Below are positions 9,715 to 18,719 of a stretch of 64,000 nt of DNA, in pieces. The notes under the pieces were generated by a model. That model did no database searches. It was not told the origin of the DNA and saw only the letters and a program-made list of their open reading frames with translations. Both the position numbers and the translations under genes were made by a program. Numbering within the stretch: the stretch's first letter is position 1; each line of letters begins with the position of its first letter. This DNA is from Cryptomeria japonica (Eukaryota > Streptophyta > Pinopsida > Cupressales > Cupressaceae): assembly GCF_030272615.1 (NCBI RefSeq), contig NC_081411.1, positions 832,430,160-832,494,159 on the forward strand. Reading direction: 5' to 3'.

Positions 9715-10476
9715 CTATACTGACACCTGTCCCTGTCTCGGTCCTTGTGCTCTAGGACCCTGTGCTGCTGGTACCTGCAGGGGCACTCCACCGCGACCCC
9801 TCACCACCTGGGCCTGTACCTCCTGTCCACCCTCCCTCCGAGGTGCCACCCTCCTCTCCCCAACTACTCCCCTTCGCCGCCGTCGGCCTCTACCCCCATC
9901 ACCCCCACCATCATCATCATCATCTCCTCCTCCATCTCCATCCAGTAGCTCCCCTGTATCTGTCAGTTGAGGGAATGGATGCTCTGCCCAGTAAGCTGTA
10001 TACTCTGCATCCATACCTGCATCCTCAATCTCTGGCCACATATCCCAGGGTAGGGGTATCATCTCTGCCAGTTGTGTAACTGCCTGATCATACGACAATA
10101 ATGGCCCGAACTGCACCTGATCCCTGACTGTACGGGCATACATACCCGAGCCTCGTGGCATCCACTGGATCTGGCCAAACTGTCTGCCAACCCTATCCAC
10201 AAGCTGTCTCTCCAGTATGTAAGGCGTCCGCCCAATCAGATATCTGCTCCTGAATGTATACGGCAGCTCCACTGCATCATCCTCCCACTCCTCGCACCCC
10301 AGGTACGGCCTCCAGATGACCATATCAATGTCATCTATCACACGCCTCCAGTGCTCTAACCTACCAATCCAAGGCTGTGAAGTGATCATATCATATAAAT
10401 GAACAAAACTCCGTCCGTGACCCCTGCCTCTGAAGTGTATCGGCCATGTGATAGACAGATGCTCATATGCCCACAC
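9715..10476 (-). CDS. PMD C-terminal part and acidic/basic linker
   Basis: Continues the frame after TAG with VWAYEHLSITWPIHF, SFVHLYDM, RVIDDIDMVIWRPYL and a YLIGRTPYILERQ block, the second half of the PMD. Residues from about 175 of this segment form an Asp/Gly run followed by an Arg run, then a Q/G/R-rich stretch. The frame stops at 9715. The DNA at 9590-9790 is a run of CCTG/CCTGT-type short repeats, which probably caused the reading-frame loss. Confidence 0.75.
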   Translation of the reverse strand: MWAYEHLSITWPIHFRGRGHGRSFVHLYDMITSQPWIGRLEHWRRVIDDIDMVIWRPYLGCEEWEDDAVELPYTFRSRYLIGRTPYILERQLVDRVGRQFGQIQWMPRGSGMYARTVRDQVQFGPLLSYDQAVTQLAEMIPLPWDMWPEIEDAGMDAEYTAYWAEHPFPQLTDTGELLDGDGGGDDDDDGGGDGGRGRRRRRGVVGERRVAPRREGGQEVQAQVVRGRGGVPLQVPAAQGPRAQGPRQGQVSV

Positions 10477-11085
10477 CTATAGCAGTGTCACTCCACAACC
10501 CAGTCCTACTGATCCATGGTAGACGAACTGGTGCAACTCATAATACAGATGTGCCAAGACACAGGGACCCCATGCATGTCTGGTGTGCTCAGTCACCAAT
10601 GTCTCCAGTGCTCCTCCCCAGCCAACTGCCAACCCCCGTGTAGCCCTGTCTGGACACAAGAACCCACTGATAACTCCTCCAATCACAGCTGGTAAAGCTA
10701 ACCCTGTCGCAGTCATGGTATCCCATGCCACGTGCCCTGCTCTCATCTCTAGCCTGGGATCCTGGAACACCCATCTCAACACCTCTCTGTCTCCATCTCG
10801 ATCATATGGGATCAGCTCTCCATCGATTGGTATATGCAATATCCTGTAGACATCCTCGAGGGTCACTGTCATCTCCCCCATCGACAAATGAAATGTGCAT
10901 GTCTCGGAGTGCCATCTCTCCGCCAGCGCAGTCAGCAAACCCATGTTTGCCCGAAACTCAGGCACATATAATACATGTCTCAATCCCATCTCCTCAATGG
11001 CAGCTCTATCCTGAAATGACAACTCTGGTCGCAATCTCTGTGTGGATGGGAACCTCTCCCGTGACTCTAGCATAGGCAGATACTC
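10477..11085 (-). CDS. PMD exon 2, N-terminal part of the domain
   Basis: About 203 codons from the predicted acceptor to TAG at 10479-10477. It includes FQDRAAIEEMGLRHVL, ALAERWHSETCTFHL, GEMTVTLEDVYRILHIPIDG and the GPCVLAHLYYELHQFV helix. These are the signature blocks of PMD (aminotransferase-like) proteins. The TAG lies where the family has Gln in TLLQVWAYEH-like segments, so a single C-to-T change explains it. The frame reads through into the next segment. Confidence 0.85.
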   Translation of the reverse strand, partial: EYLPMLESRERFPSTQRLRPELSFQDRAAIEEMGLRHVLYVPEFRANMGLLTALAERWHSETCTFHLSMGEMTVTLEDVYRILHIPIDGELIPYDRDGDREVLRWVFQDPRLEMRAGHVAWDTMTATGLALPAVIGGVISGFLCPDRATRGLAVGWGGALETLVTEHTRHAWGPCVLAHLYYELHQFVYHGSVGLGCGVTLL

Positions 11086-11119
11086 CTGCAGTCAAACAAT
11101 CAATCATGTCAGTCATCGT

Positions 11120-11370
11120 GGCATTCACTATTCATCACAAAATGCTACTTGCTATCTAAATGCATATGGTTATCTATCCTAGTGACACTCACTGTTCATC
11201 ACAAAGTGTTGCTATCTATCCTAGTAGTGCTCCCTGTTCATCACAAAGTACTACGTGTGTGACACTCACTGTTCATCACAAAGTGTTACTCACATTTTGC
11301 ACTCCCTATTCATCACAAAGTGCTGCTCATACTTTGGGGTACTCCCTGTTCATCACAAAGTGCCTTGATC
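11120..11370 (+). repeat. Six imperfect repeats with CACT/AGTG arms, inside the PMD intron
   Basis: Six copies of a core TTCATCACAAAGTG preceded by CACT or CTCC occur about every 35-60 bases. Several copies have CACT and AGTG placed to pair. The array lies wholly in the predicted intron 11086-11616 of the antisense gene. Confidence 0.7.
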
Positions 11371-11771
11371 TATCCTAGTCTTCCTAGAGGACCTGCTTGA
11401 GTGTATCCTCTCAGCAGCTTATCCAATCGACAACGTATGTTCATCACAGAACTGCCGATTTGACCTCGAAGACCAAACTTGCATTTTTCAACACAAACGC
11501 GCTTGACTGACACAAACGGGCTTACATGACATACATGCACATTTATTATATTACCTAGCATGCATTAATGACAACAATAAATGCATCAAAGTACGAGGAG
11601 GTTTGGTGGTACTTACCGGCTCTCCTGCCTCTGCTGGCCTCTGAAATCGACGAACGCGGTCGAATCTGTGAACCAAAGCCATCGCTGCTGACTGCTGCTG
11701 CTCTTTTTTCGCTCTGTACTGTGATCTTGTGAGGGTGTAGATGACAATGAGGATGTCTTTTGCCCGTGGTC

Positions 11772-11780
11772 TATCTTATA
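11772..11780 (-). promoter_or_regulatory. TATA box candidate for the antisense PMD gene
   Basis: On the minus strand the sequence is TATAAGATA, 90 bases upstream of the exon 1 ATG (11682). The position fits a start site near 11745 and a short 5' UTR. It sits inside El-1 and is separate from the LTR promoter. Confidence 0.45.
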
Positions 11781-11880
11781 GCCTACCCAGGCCCTCGCAT
11801 TCATTTTCCCGAGTCAGTCTTCTTCATCCCGTGACTCTGTCACTTTATCCGACCATTCCATTCTAGCCTTTCTTTCTTAT

Positions 11881-11927
11881 CGAGAGATTGTCTGGAATCT
11901 TTTCAGACATTTTCATCCAATCTCTCG
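11881..11927 (+). other. Long hairpin before the El-1 polypurine tract
   Basis: CGAGAGATTG at 11881-11890 pairs perfectly with CAATCTCTCG at 11918-11927, and inside it TCTG pairs with CAGA. A purine run GAGGGGGCAT follows at 11927. El-3 has a similar arrangement before 44700. Could be a second plus-strand priming site or RNA structure. Confidence 0.5.
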
Positions 11928-12012
11928 AGGGGGCATATTATTCCCATTCTGGGGCAACTCTGTATCAGTTCATCTTATCTTCTTTGAAACAACACGATAA
12001 GCCGCATTGTCT

Positions 12013-12027
12013 CAAAGAGGGGCAAAA
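12013..12027 (+). promoter_or_regulatory. Polypurine tract of El-1
   Basis: CAAAGAGGGGCAAAA abuts the LTR start TG at 12028. El-3 has the same tract at 44815-44829. The PPT primes plus-strand DNA synthesis. Confidence 0.85.
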
Positions 12028-12815
12028 TGCAGACACCCAAAATTATCCAGTCTAATTAAATAAATATTTTATTTATTTAATTATCTAAGCCTAATTCTTC
12101 TTTTAATTAAATAAATCTTTATTTATTTAATTAATTCATTTATCCTCTTCTAGCCTTATTTCTCATTTAAATAAATACATTTATTTATTTAAATTATCCT
12201 TTTCCTAAATTAAATAAATATCTTATTTATTTAATTATCCCACTTCTACTATTAATTAAATAAATCTTTATTTATTTAATTAATTCATTAGCCTTTTCTA
12301 CCCATGACACATGTCATTCATCTCTTAATTCATACACTACCTACCCCTCTCATTATTTTACTATTTTTTTTTACCTACCCTCTAATCCTAGCCGACCTCT
12401 CTTTTTACACCTCTCAATCTTAACCCTCCATTTCATATTGTGTCTTCTATTTAAGAAGATTCTTTCTTCATTGTCAAACCCTAATGACCCTAATGAAGCA
12501 TCCTAACTACTTGATCAATTGACTACACTATGATCCTACTTGCAACCACATTCCGTTCTTTGTTGAGCTCTTGTGCATATTAAAATCTGAGAGCAAATAT
12601 ATCAAGCAAGATCAATGGAGATAGGAAGAATGGAGATCAAAACCCTATTGGACATGCGATGGTATAATCTTTGTAATTTCATTTGATTTGCATTGTCTTA
12701 GGTAATCTTCATATGTTATGGTGGATCTTTGTTGATTGTTAGGCTAGGGTTTGGTGGTTGAATTCATTTAGCCTTTCAATATTTGTTATTATGTTATCCA
12801 TTTTCACCATAAACA
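12028..12815 (+). mobile_element. LTR (+), 788 bp, with PPT on its left and PBS on its right
   Basis: It starts TGCAGACACC and ends ATAAACA, with TG...CA termini. A PPT abuts the left end and a PBS-like TGGCACGCCCGGTGGGACTC starts 3 bases after the right end. A normal 3' LTR has only the first and a normal 5' LTR only the second. The U3 part (12045-12290) carries five AT-rich palindromes. The inverted LTR at 16500-17313 is similar along its length, roughly 85-90% by eye. Confidence 0.85.
12045..12290 (+). repeat. Five evenly spaced AT palindromes in U3
   Basis: Five dyads of the type ATTAAATAAAT, short centre, ATTTATTTAAT occur about every 45-60 bases. The inverted LTR has the same set at about 17050-17285. 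Confidence 0.8.
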
Positions 12816-13590
12816 TTTTGGCACGCCCGGTGGGACTCTTGTCCCTTTGCATTTAACCTTTTTGTTGCAGATTTTGCATTTGTGATGTTGCAGATCGGAC
12901 ATTTTTCGACAGCATTTTAGGTTTTTCCACGTCTGCAAGCGTTCGGATCATGTCTCTGATTTTCAGAAGCGTCTGTGGTGTCTAGAATCGCGTCTGTGTT
13001 TCTGCCAAATTTTATTTTGCAGGTTTCTGAAAGGGGTGTCTGTGTTTCCGAACCGCGTCTGAGTTGTTTCTGCCCGCGTCTGTGTCCTAGAGAGGTGTCT
13101 ATGTATTTTGGACGCGTCTGTGCATCACAGAACCGCGTCTGTGTCATACAGACACGTCTGTGTCTGGTATAACAGCGTCTGTGTTTTACTGTTTTAGAAT
13201 TTTAAATTTTTCTTTGGTTCCATTTTCGGATTTTGTACTTAGGGTTTCAGATCTGGTTTATTTTTGGACTAACCCTTGCAGATCTAGCTAACCAAGTTTG
13301 TGCAACTTGTTTTGGAAGCAAAAACGTTTTTGTTGAAGGCCCCTTTTTCACAAAGTCTTTTTGGGTTTTTCTAAAATTTACCTAACTTGTGTGCTTGCAG
13401 GAAGGGGTGATCATTGGAAACAACCCAAACTACTAACAAATTTTGTTGCAGGGCCTTGGCAAGGGTTTTTGAATTTTTGTTGTGTGCCTTGTTTTCATAG
13501 ACTAGCAAACACTTCCATTGGTGCACTAAAATTGAATCATTGTCTTTTGTGTCTTGAGCAAGAGGCCCTTTTTGTTTAATCTTTAGAGGG
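12816..13590 (+). other. Leader fragment after LTR (+)
   Basis: Non-coding. 12930-13190 has about nine copies of GCGTCTGTGT-like words. 13330-13590 (starting GTTGAAGGCCCC) matches, in reverse complement, 15190-15466 of the opposite arm. At about 13590 the match stops and copia sequence begins. Confidence 0.7.
12819..12838 (+). promoter_or_regulatory. Primer binding site after LTR (+)
   Basis: TGGCACGCCCGGTGGGACTC, three bases after the LTR end. The same site occurs in El-3 (TGGCATGCCCGGTGGGACTC) and, inverted, at 16481-16496. The matching tRNA was not determined. Confidence 0.7.
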
Positions 13591-14150
13591 CATCATCTCT
13601 GAAAGAGAACTTGTCTAAGCATAATGAAGACCTTGTCAAAAAACTTACTGAAGCCAATGAGAATTTGGAGAAGTTCATCAAAAGTTCTACCATGCTGGAA
13701 GAACAAATTCAATCACAAAGAATGAAGGGTGATATCTCTGGACTTGGTTTTCATACAACTGAAAAAGGTGAATCCTCCAGTACAAAGAACACAACTACTC
13801 CTAAAGTCAAAAAGACTACCAATAAGAAGGTTTTTAAATCTGTCTACTTTGTTTGCCATAAGCCTGGTCATACTGCAAATGTCTGTAGAGACAAACCTAA
13901 TAGAAATGCAAATTATAACACTAATGCTAGGTATGTGTCTAGAAAGTTTGAAAGTCATTGCTACACATGTGGAATGTATGGGCATAGACATGTTGAGTGC
14001 AGATATGGAGCAAACAATCCTATACCACACATGCATCCTAGATCAAATGGTGACCGGATAAGGAACTTTGATAACCGGGTAAACCTGAACTGGAAAAGAT
14101 CCTATGGAAACCAGCTGAATGCTAGATGAAAACTCGGAGAAATAACCTAG
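13590..14150 (+). pseudogene. Cop-B: Ty1/copia Gag C-terminal fragment with zinc knuckles
   Basis: The open part (13611-14129, 172 residues) starts SKHNEDLVKKLTEANENLEK, a coiled coil usual before copia Gag knuckles, then SGLGFHTTEKGESS and two knuckles. The second is intact (C-x2-C-x4-H-x4-C, CYTCGMYGHRHVEC). The first has Tyr in place of its first Cys (YFVCHKPGHTANVC). Lys/Asn-rich linkers surround them. There are no LTRs or copia pol domains beside it. It lies exactly between two inverted Ty3 leaders, so it is a captured fragment rather than an element. Upstream codons from about 13590 (LKENL) extend the match. Confidence 0.75.
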
Positions 14151-14199
14151 GAAGCTCAATAAGTTTGAAACTAACTGCTCCTATTTTACTGGACTGTAA

Positions 14200-16480
14200 G
14201 TTTTTCCAATTTTGAACATAGATGTGCCTGTATACCTCACAAACATGGTTAAATGAAACAGATGTTTTTGAACATTGTACAAACACGTTTATGAGATTTT
14301 GTAAATGCAGTTTTGCTTATGATGACACATACGCATTTTTGTCCTACACAAACATGGTTAAATGACACAGACACTGTTGAACACTGCACAGACGCGTTTC
14401 TAGAAACTAAGTGCAATTTTTTCCAATGTGTAAAGTTGTTGTGACCAAATCTGAAATTTTGACTATTTTTCGTGACAAGAGGACACAATGTTGATGAGGA
14501 CTCAATGTTTGCAAGTGTTTAGACTCAAAATGACTCAAAAGAAAGTGTGTTGTTTGATGTATAAATTTTTTGCATACACTTGAAGACACAAAAGACATAA
14601 TGTTTTAATGTTTGGTCTTGAATGTTTGAATCTTTAAAAGAAGACAAGCACAATTCTTATGGTTGGCCAGGACAATAGTTGTTGATCCCACATGGGGTTT
14701 CCCCAGAGGCTACGCTATTTAGAGTGGATACTTAGATGCTTGACCCCACTAGCTCCACCCTCAGCACTCACTTCTCTAGGGAAGCCAAGAATTAGTCCCC
14801 ATGAAAACTCCCCTTGGAAAACTTTGTATCTCTACTAAGAACCATATGTGTGTGGGCTGCTCCAAAGGTCCGACCTCCTACCCCAACAACTAGAAGGATT
14901 TTGGCTTTCTAAAACAAAAAGGTGCTAGTAAGTGCATCCGCTCATGTGGCCATACATATAACACTTTTAGCTCTGTAAATACAGAAGGTTCCCAGCCGGT
15001 AGGAGTTACGCCCTACAACTGATTAAATAAATTTGATCAAACGGGTTTATGGGGAGACATAGTGTCGCTATGAACTAATCAACACACGTTACCCATGGCT
15101 TTCACCATGGATACAGTTATTTATAGTGGTTCGAAAGAGGTGGGTTTTCCTCGCTACCACTTGGGTCGTTCTCTCCTCACTAGTAGTCCTAATGACCACA
15201 TGGGGAGACATGCCCTCTAGAGATTAAACAAAAAGAGCGTATTGCTCAAGACACAAAAGACACTAGTTCAATTTTAATGCACCAATTGAAGTGTTTTGTA
15301 ATCTATGAAAATAAGGCACACAATAGAGATCAAAAACCTTTGCCAAAATTCTACAACAAATATTTGTGAGTAGTTTTGCAATAATACCCCTCCCGAAAGC
15401 ACACACGTTAGGTAAATTTTAGAACTAAAAGACTTTGTGAAAAGGGGGCCTTCAACAAGACATTTTTTTGATAGATTCAAAGATCTGATTTTCCATGAGT
15501 TATTTTGCATCATAAAAAAATAACACCTGTAAAATTTCAAGACATTTCCAGAAATGTAAGAAAATCCAAAAAAGTTTCTAATTGGCTCTAAAAATTATTT
15601 TTTTTAATGAAAAATCATAAAAAATTCATAGAAAATGCAAAATTGATCCACAAAATCTGAAATTTTTACTAGAAATTCCTGATGGCGTTTCAAACCCACA
15701 TAAAAAAATTCCTGCAAAAAATCCACGCAGTTTGTGAGATATGAGCAAAATAATGCAAAACCCTAATGCTCAAAGATTCAATTTTTTAGGAACTATTTTG
15801 CATAAAATAAAAAAGAACAGATCCTGTGTATAATTTTGAAAAATTTCCAAAAATGTAACAAAATCCAAAAAAGTTGCTAATTTTCTCTCAAAATTAATTT
15901 TTTATGAAAATGCATAAAAAATTCATATAAAATTCAAATATGATCCAAAAAAATCTGATTTTTTTACTGAGCATTTCTGATTATGTTTTTGACCTCAAAC
16001 AAAACTTGGATGTCAAAATTCAAAGCAGTTTGTGAGATTTGATCAAAATAATGAAAAACCTTAATTTTTGAAGATCCAATTTTTTAGGAAATATTTTGCA
16101 TCAAAATTAAAATCACAAAGAACAGATCATGTGTATATATTAGAGAGATTTCAAAAAATATAAGAAAGTCCAAAAAATTCTCTCATTTTCTCTCAAAATT
16201 AATTTTTTATGAAAACTCATAAATTTTTTATAGAAAATACAAATATGGTCCACAAATTTTGAATTTTGAATTGAGAGCTCTTAATACTATCTTCAACCTG
16301 CCAACAAAGTTTGGTGAAAAATTTCCAAGCCGTTTGTGATATCGGATCAAATCTCTCCAAGATCTTGATTTTGTATCCAAAACCCTAGCTGCACAAGGTT
16401 ATTCTCCAATTTTTTTTACAAAACCGCAATATAGGGTTAGGAAAATCTGAAAAAAACATAGATCTAACAAAAATACATGT
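14200..16480 (-). other. Leader (-) of an inverted Ty3 element
   Basis: Read on the minus strand from the PBS at 16496 downward: three 297-bp repeats (16385-15497), a block matching 13330-13590 (15466-15190), then a block (15250-14640) that matches El-3 34080-34680, including an AGGTC-GACCT dyad at 14866-14876. 14210-14400 has GTGTCTGTG-type words again. No coding frame is seen. Confidence 0.75.
15497..16385 (-). repeat. Three diverged ~297-bp tandem repeats in a leader
   Basis: Units at about 15497-15790, 15791-16088 and 16089-16385. Each has TATTTTGCAT near its start, a GTAAGAAAATCCAAAAAA-like block, AAAATTAATTTTTTATGAAAA, and GCAGTTTGTGAGAT near its end. The other arm (12816-13330) lacks them. 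Confidence 0.75.
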
Positions 16481-16496
16481 CCCACGGGGCGTGCCA
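16481..16496 (-). promoter_or_regulatory. Primer binding site of the inverted element
   Basis: The minus strand reads TGGCACGCCCCGTGGG three bases after the LTR end, nearly the same as at 12819. Confidence 0.65.
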
Positions 16497-16499
16497 AAA

Positions 16500-17313
16500 T
16501 ATTTATGGTAAAAATGGAAACAACAATATTGAAATACTGAATAGATTCAACCACACAACCCTAGCCTAACAACAACAATGATCCACCATAACATATGAAG
16601 ATTACCTAAGACAATGCAAATAAAATGAAATCACAAAGATTATACCATCAAATGTCCAATAGGGTTTTGATCTCCATTCTTCCTATCTCCATTGATTTTG
16701 CTTGATATATTTGCTCTCAGATTTTATGTGTGCACAAGAGCTCAACAAAGAACGAAAATGTGGTTGTGAGTAAGCTTGATCGCATATGAAAGTTTGAATG
16801 CGAGAATGCTTGAGAGTGCTAGTAGTTGAATAGCTGATTAGAATCATTAGGAGATTATGAGGATTGATAATGTGAGAAACATCCTCTTATATATAAGACA
16901 CTATAAGAAATGGAGGGATAAGATTGAGAGGTGTAAAAGATAAATGGTCGACTAAGATTAGAGGGTAGTAGAGGAAATAAGAAAATAATGAGAGGGTAGG
17001 TAGTGTAGGAATTAAGAGATGAATGACATGTGTCATGGGTAGAAAAGGTTAATGAATTAATTAAATAAATACAGATTTATTTAATTAATAGAGGAAGTGG
17101 GATCAATTAAATAAATAAAAGTATTTATTTAATTTAGGAAAGGAAAATTTAAATAAATAAAGCTATTTATTTAAATGAGAAATAAGGCTAGAAAAGGATA
17201 AATGAATTAATTAAATAAATAAATATTTATTTAATTAATAGAAGAATTAGGCTTAAATAATTAAATAAATAAAATATTTATTTAATTAGACATGGCAATT
17301 TTAGGTTTCTACA
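16500..17313 (-). mobile_element. LTR (-), 814 bp, inverted relative of 12028-12815
   Basis: On the minus strand it starts TGTAGAAACC and ends ATAAATA, where the usual final CA is changed to TA. It has the same U3 palindromes and a TATATAAG box near 16889-16896. It adjoins the truncated 3' LTR of El-2 at 17314, so it was probably inserted into it. Confidence 0.85.
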
Positions 17314-17866
17314 ACACTTAGATATATGATAGATAAATGATAAAGAGAAGACAAGGCATGTAGCCAAACCCCCCTTTTAGAGATACGAGTGTGATGAAGC
17401 TCACGATACATGCTTGTTGCTGCAAGATGATTGCATGAGTATTGTAGATAAAGATAGCTTGATAGTATTCAAGAGAGCATTGAGAGAGAGGGAGATACCA
17501 AAAAATCTAGAAGAAGAACTCCGTCAAATGAGCAAGGAAGGGATTTTAAAGATGGAAAGAGGAATGGAGGACTATTACAACCGAAAGTGAGACTAGGGAC
17601 ACACATCAGAAAGTGTTTGAGTAGCTGCAGGATGCGAGATTTTATAGATCTATCAGGATATTAGCGCATCACGAAGATGTCTGCATGACACATTACCATC
17701 TTCTCAAAGATAGGCCTAAATGAGGTTTTAAGGCGAATGGAGGCACTTTGTCTTTGGGGCCATTGATGTCAAAATGATGGGATTTTGATCATGGTCCTAC
17801 CATTAAACACACCGAGTGCCATGTATAAGTGTCATAAATACATTAGGCACAATTTAGGACACTACA
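17314..17866 (-). mobile_element. El-2 3' LTR, truncated
   Basis: Matches 27360-27906 along its length, roughly 85-90% by eye. On the minus strand it starts TGTAGTGTCC at 17866, right after the PPT. The end corresponding to 26777-27360 is missing. Confidence 0.85.
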
Positions 17867-17881
17867 TTTTGCCCCCACTTT
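17867..17881 (-). promoter_or_regulatory. Polypurine tract of El-2
   Basis: The minus strand reads AAAGTGGGGGCAAAA before TG of the 3' LTR, close to the El-4 tract (AAAGTGGGGGCTAAA). Confidence 0.8.
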
Positions 17882-18550
17882 AGTGGACTGATCAACTCAA
17901 TGGATCAAGCACATTGAAGTAGTTTCAGAAAGATGAATTCATTAATCCCATGCAGTGAAATGATTGCAATATGTGCAATAAATACTTAACCCAAAAAGGA
18001 TATTGTAGAGGTTGCAAAGGTCAAGTCGGAAATCACAGACAATGCCTCTAAGTCTCCATGAGAACCACAGTATTCAACATGATGAATCCCATAATTCAAA
18101 ATTTGAAAATTTGTTAGCACGAGAAAAAAGGAAACTACTTCAATGAGAAGAATGCTTAAGAAGAGTTAGTTTAGATAGAAAATAAAAATCAGATAAAGGC
18201 GAGTATATGCCTCCTCATGTTTTGCCCCTAGGGAGGTTGGGAAAATAGGAAGGAAAATGAGCCAAAATTGTCCCAAAATGGTTGAGAAATTGTTTGGGTG
18301 AAAATTAGGATATACACTCGATAGTGGGCCTCGGGAAAGGTCATTTTCACTATTGGCCATGGACATTTGAGATTTTGTATAGAGTCTGAGAAAAAATGCC
18401 ATGTAGATAGGAGCATAGGGTAAGCAGTATTGAGGAGCATTGAACCACGGTGGAGCAGGGCGGTGAGCCTGAGCAGGTAGGTCTCGAATTGTATTTTTAT
18501 GCTTGATTTTATGCATGTTTTTAGCATTTTCATATTTTACAGTGCACAGG
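17882..18550. other. Non-coding 3' region of El-2
   Basis: No domain is recognised. A possible splice donor AG|GTAGGT at about 18476-18481 on the plus strand lies where exon 1 of the El-2 antisense gene would end by comparison with El-1. This is weak. Confidence 0.3.
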
Positions 18551-18719
18551 CGTCCAGGGGACATGTTTGGTTCCCAGTGCCACATGCTCGTCCAGGGTGC
18601 GCGCTATCATTTGGGGACTGCACGTTGCTCCATCTGGGACATTTTCATCCATGAGATGTGCTAGCATCTTAAGGATGCATTGGCATCTCAAGGATGCACT
18701 GTTGTCTAGAGCAGAGGGT

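Larger units (their letters stand above)
9100..11682 (-). pseudogene. Antisense plant mobile domain (PMD) gene within El-1, two exons
   Basis: Read on the minus strand. Exon 1 starts with ATG at 11682 and codes MALVHRFDRVRRFQRPAEAG to 11617, ending at a donor GTAAGT (11616-11611). An acceptor ending CTGCAG at 11091-11086 leads into exon 2 at 11085, in phase. Exon 2 gives a PMD: WHSETCTFHL, GEMTVTLEDV, ILHIPIDGEL, then LAHLYYELHQFVYH and WAYEHLSI. After it come an acidic-basic linker, a repetitive region and a coiled-coil C-terminus ending at 9100. PMD proteins are related to MAIN/MAIL1 and are also carried by transposable elements. A nonsense codon at 10479-10477 and disruptions near 9715-9507 break it. 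The intron is predicted from sequence only. Confidence 0.8.
1..12815 (+). mobile_element. El-1: Ty3/gypsy Tat-type LTR retrotransposon, 5' end outside window
   Basis: The domain order read on the plus strand is Gag, protease, G-patch, RT, RNase H, second (archaeal-type) RNase H, integrase, ending at 7392. A 4.6-kb 3' region with an antisense PMD gene follows, then a polypurine tract at 12013-12027 and an LTR at 12028-12815. Two RNase H domains and a long 3' region with an antisense ORF are known traits of the Tat group. The 5' LTR and leader lie before the window. Several stops and two frameshifts make it non-functional. The terminal LTR is followed by a PBS, so the right boundary may be a recombination product rather than a clean element end. 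Confidence 0.9.

Noticed and set aside
10725-11075. Plus-strand frames across 9745-11075
   Set aside because: They are opposite-strand shadows of the PMD gene, with no domain of their own.
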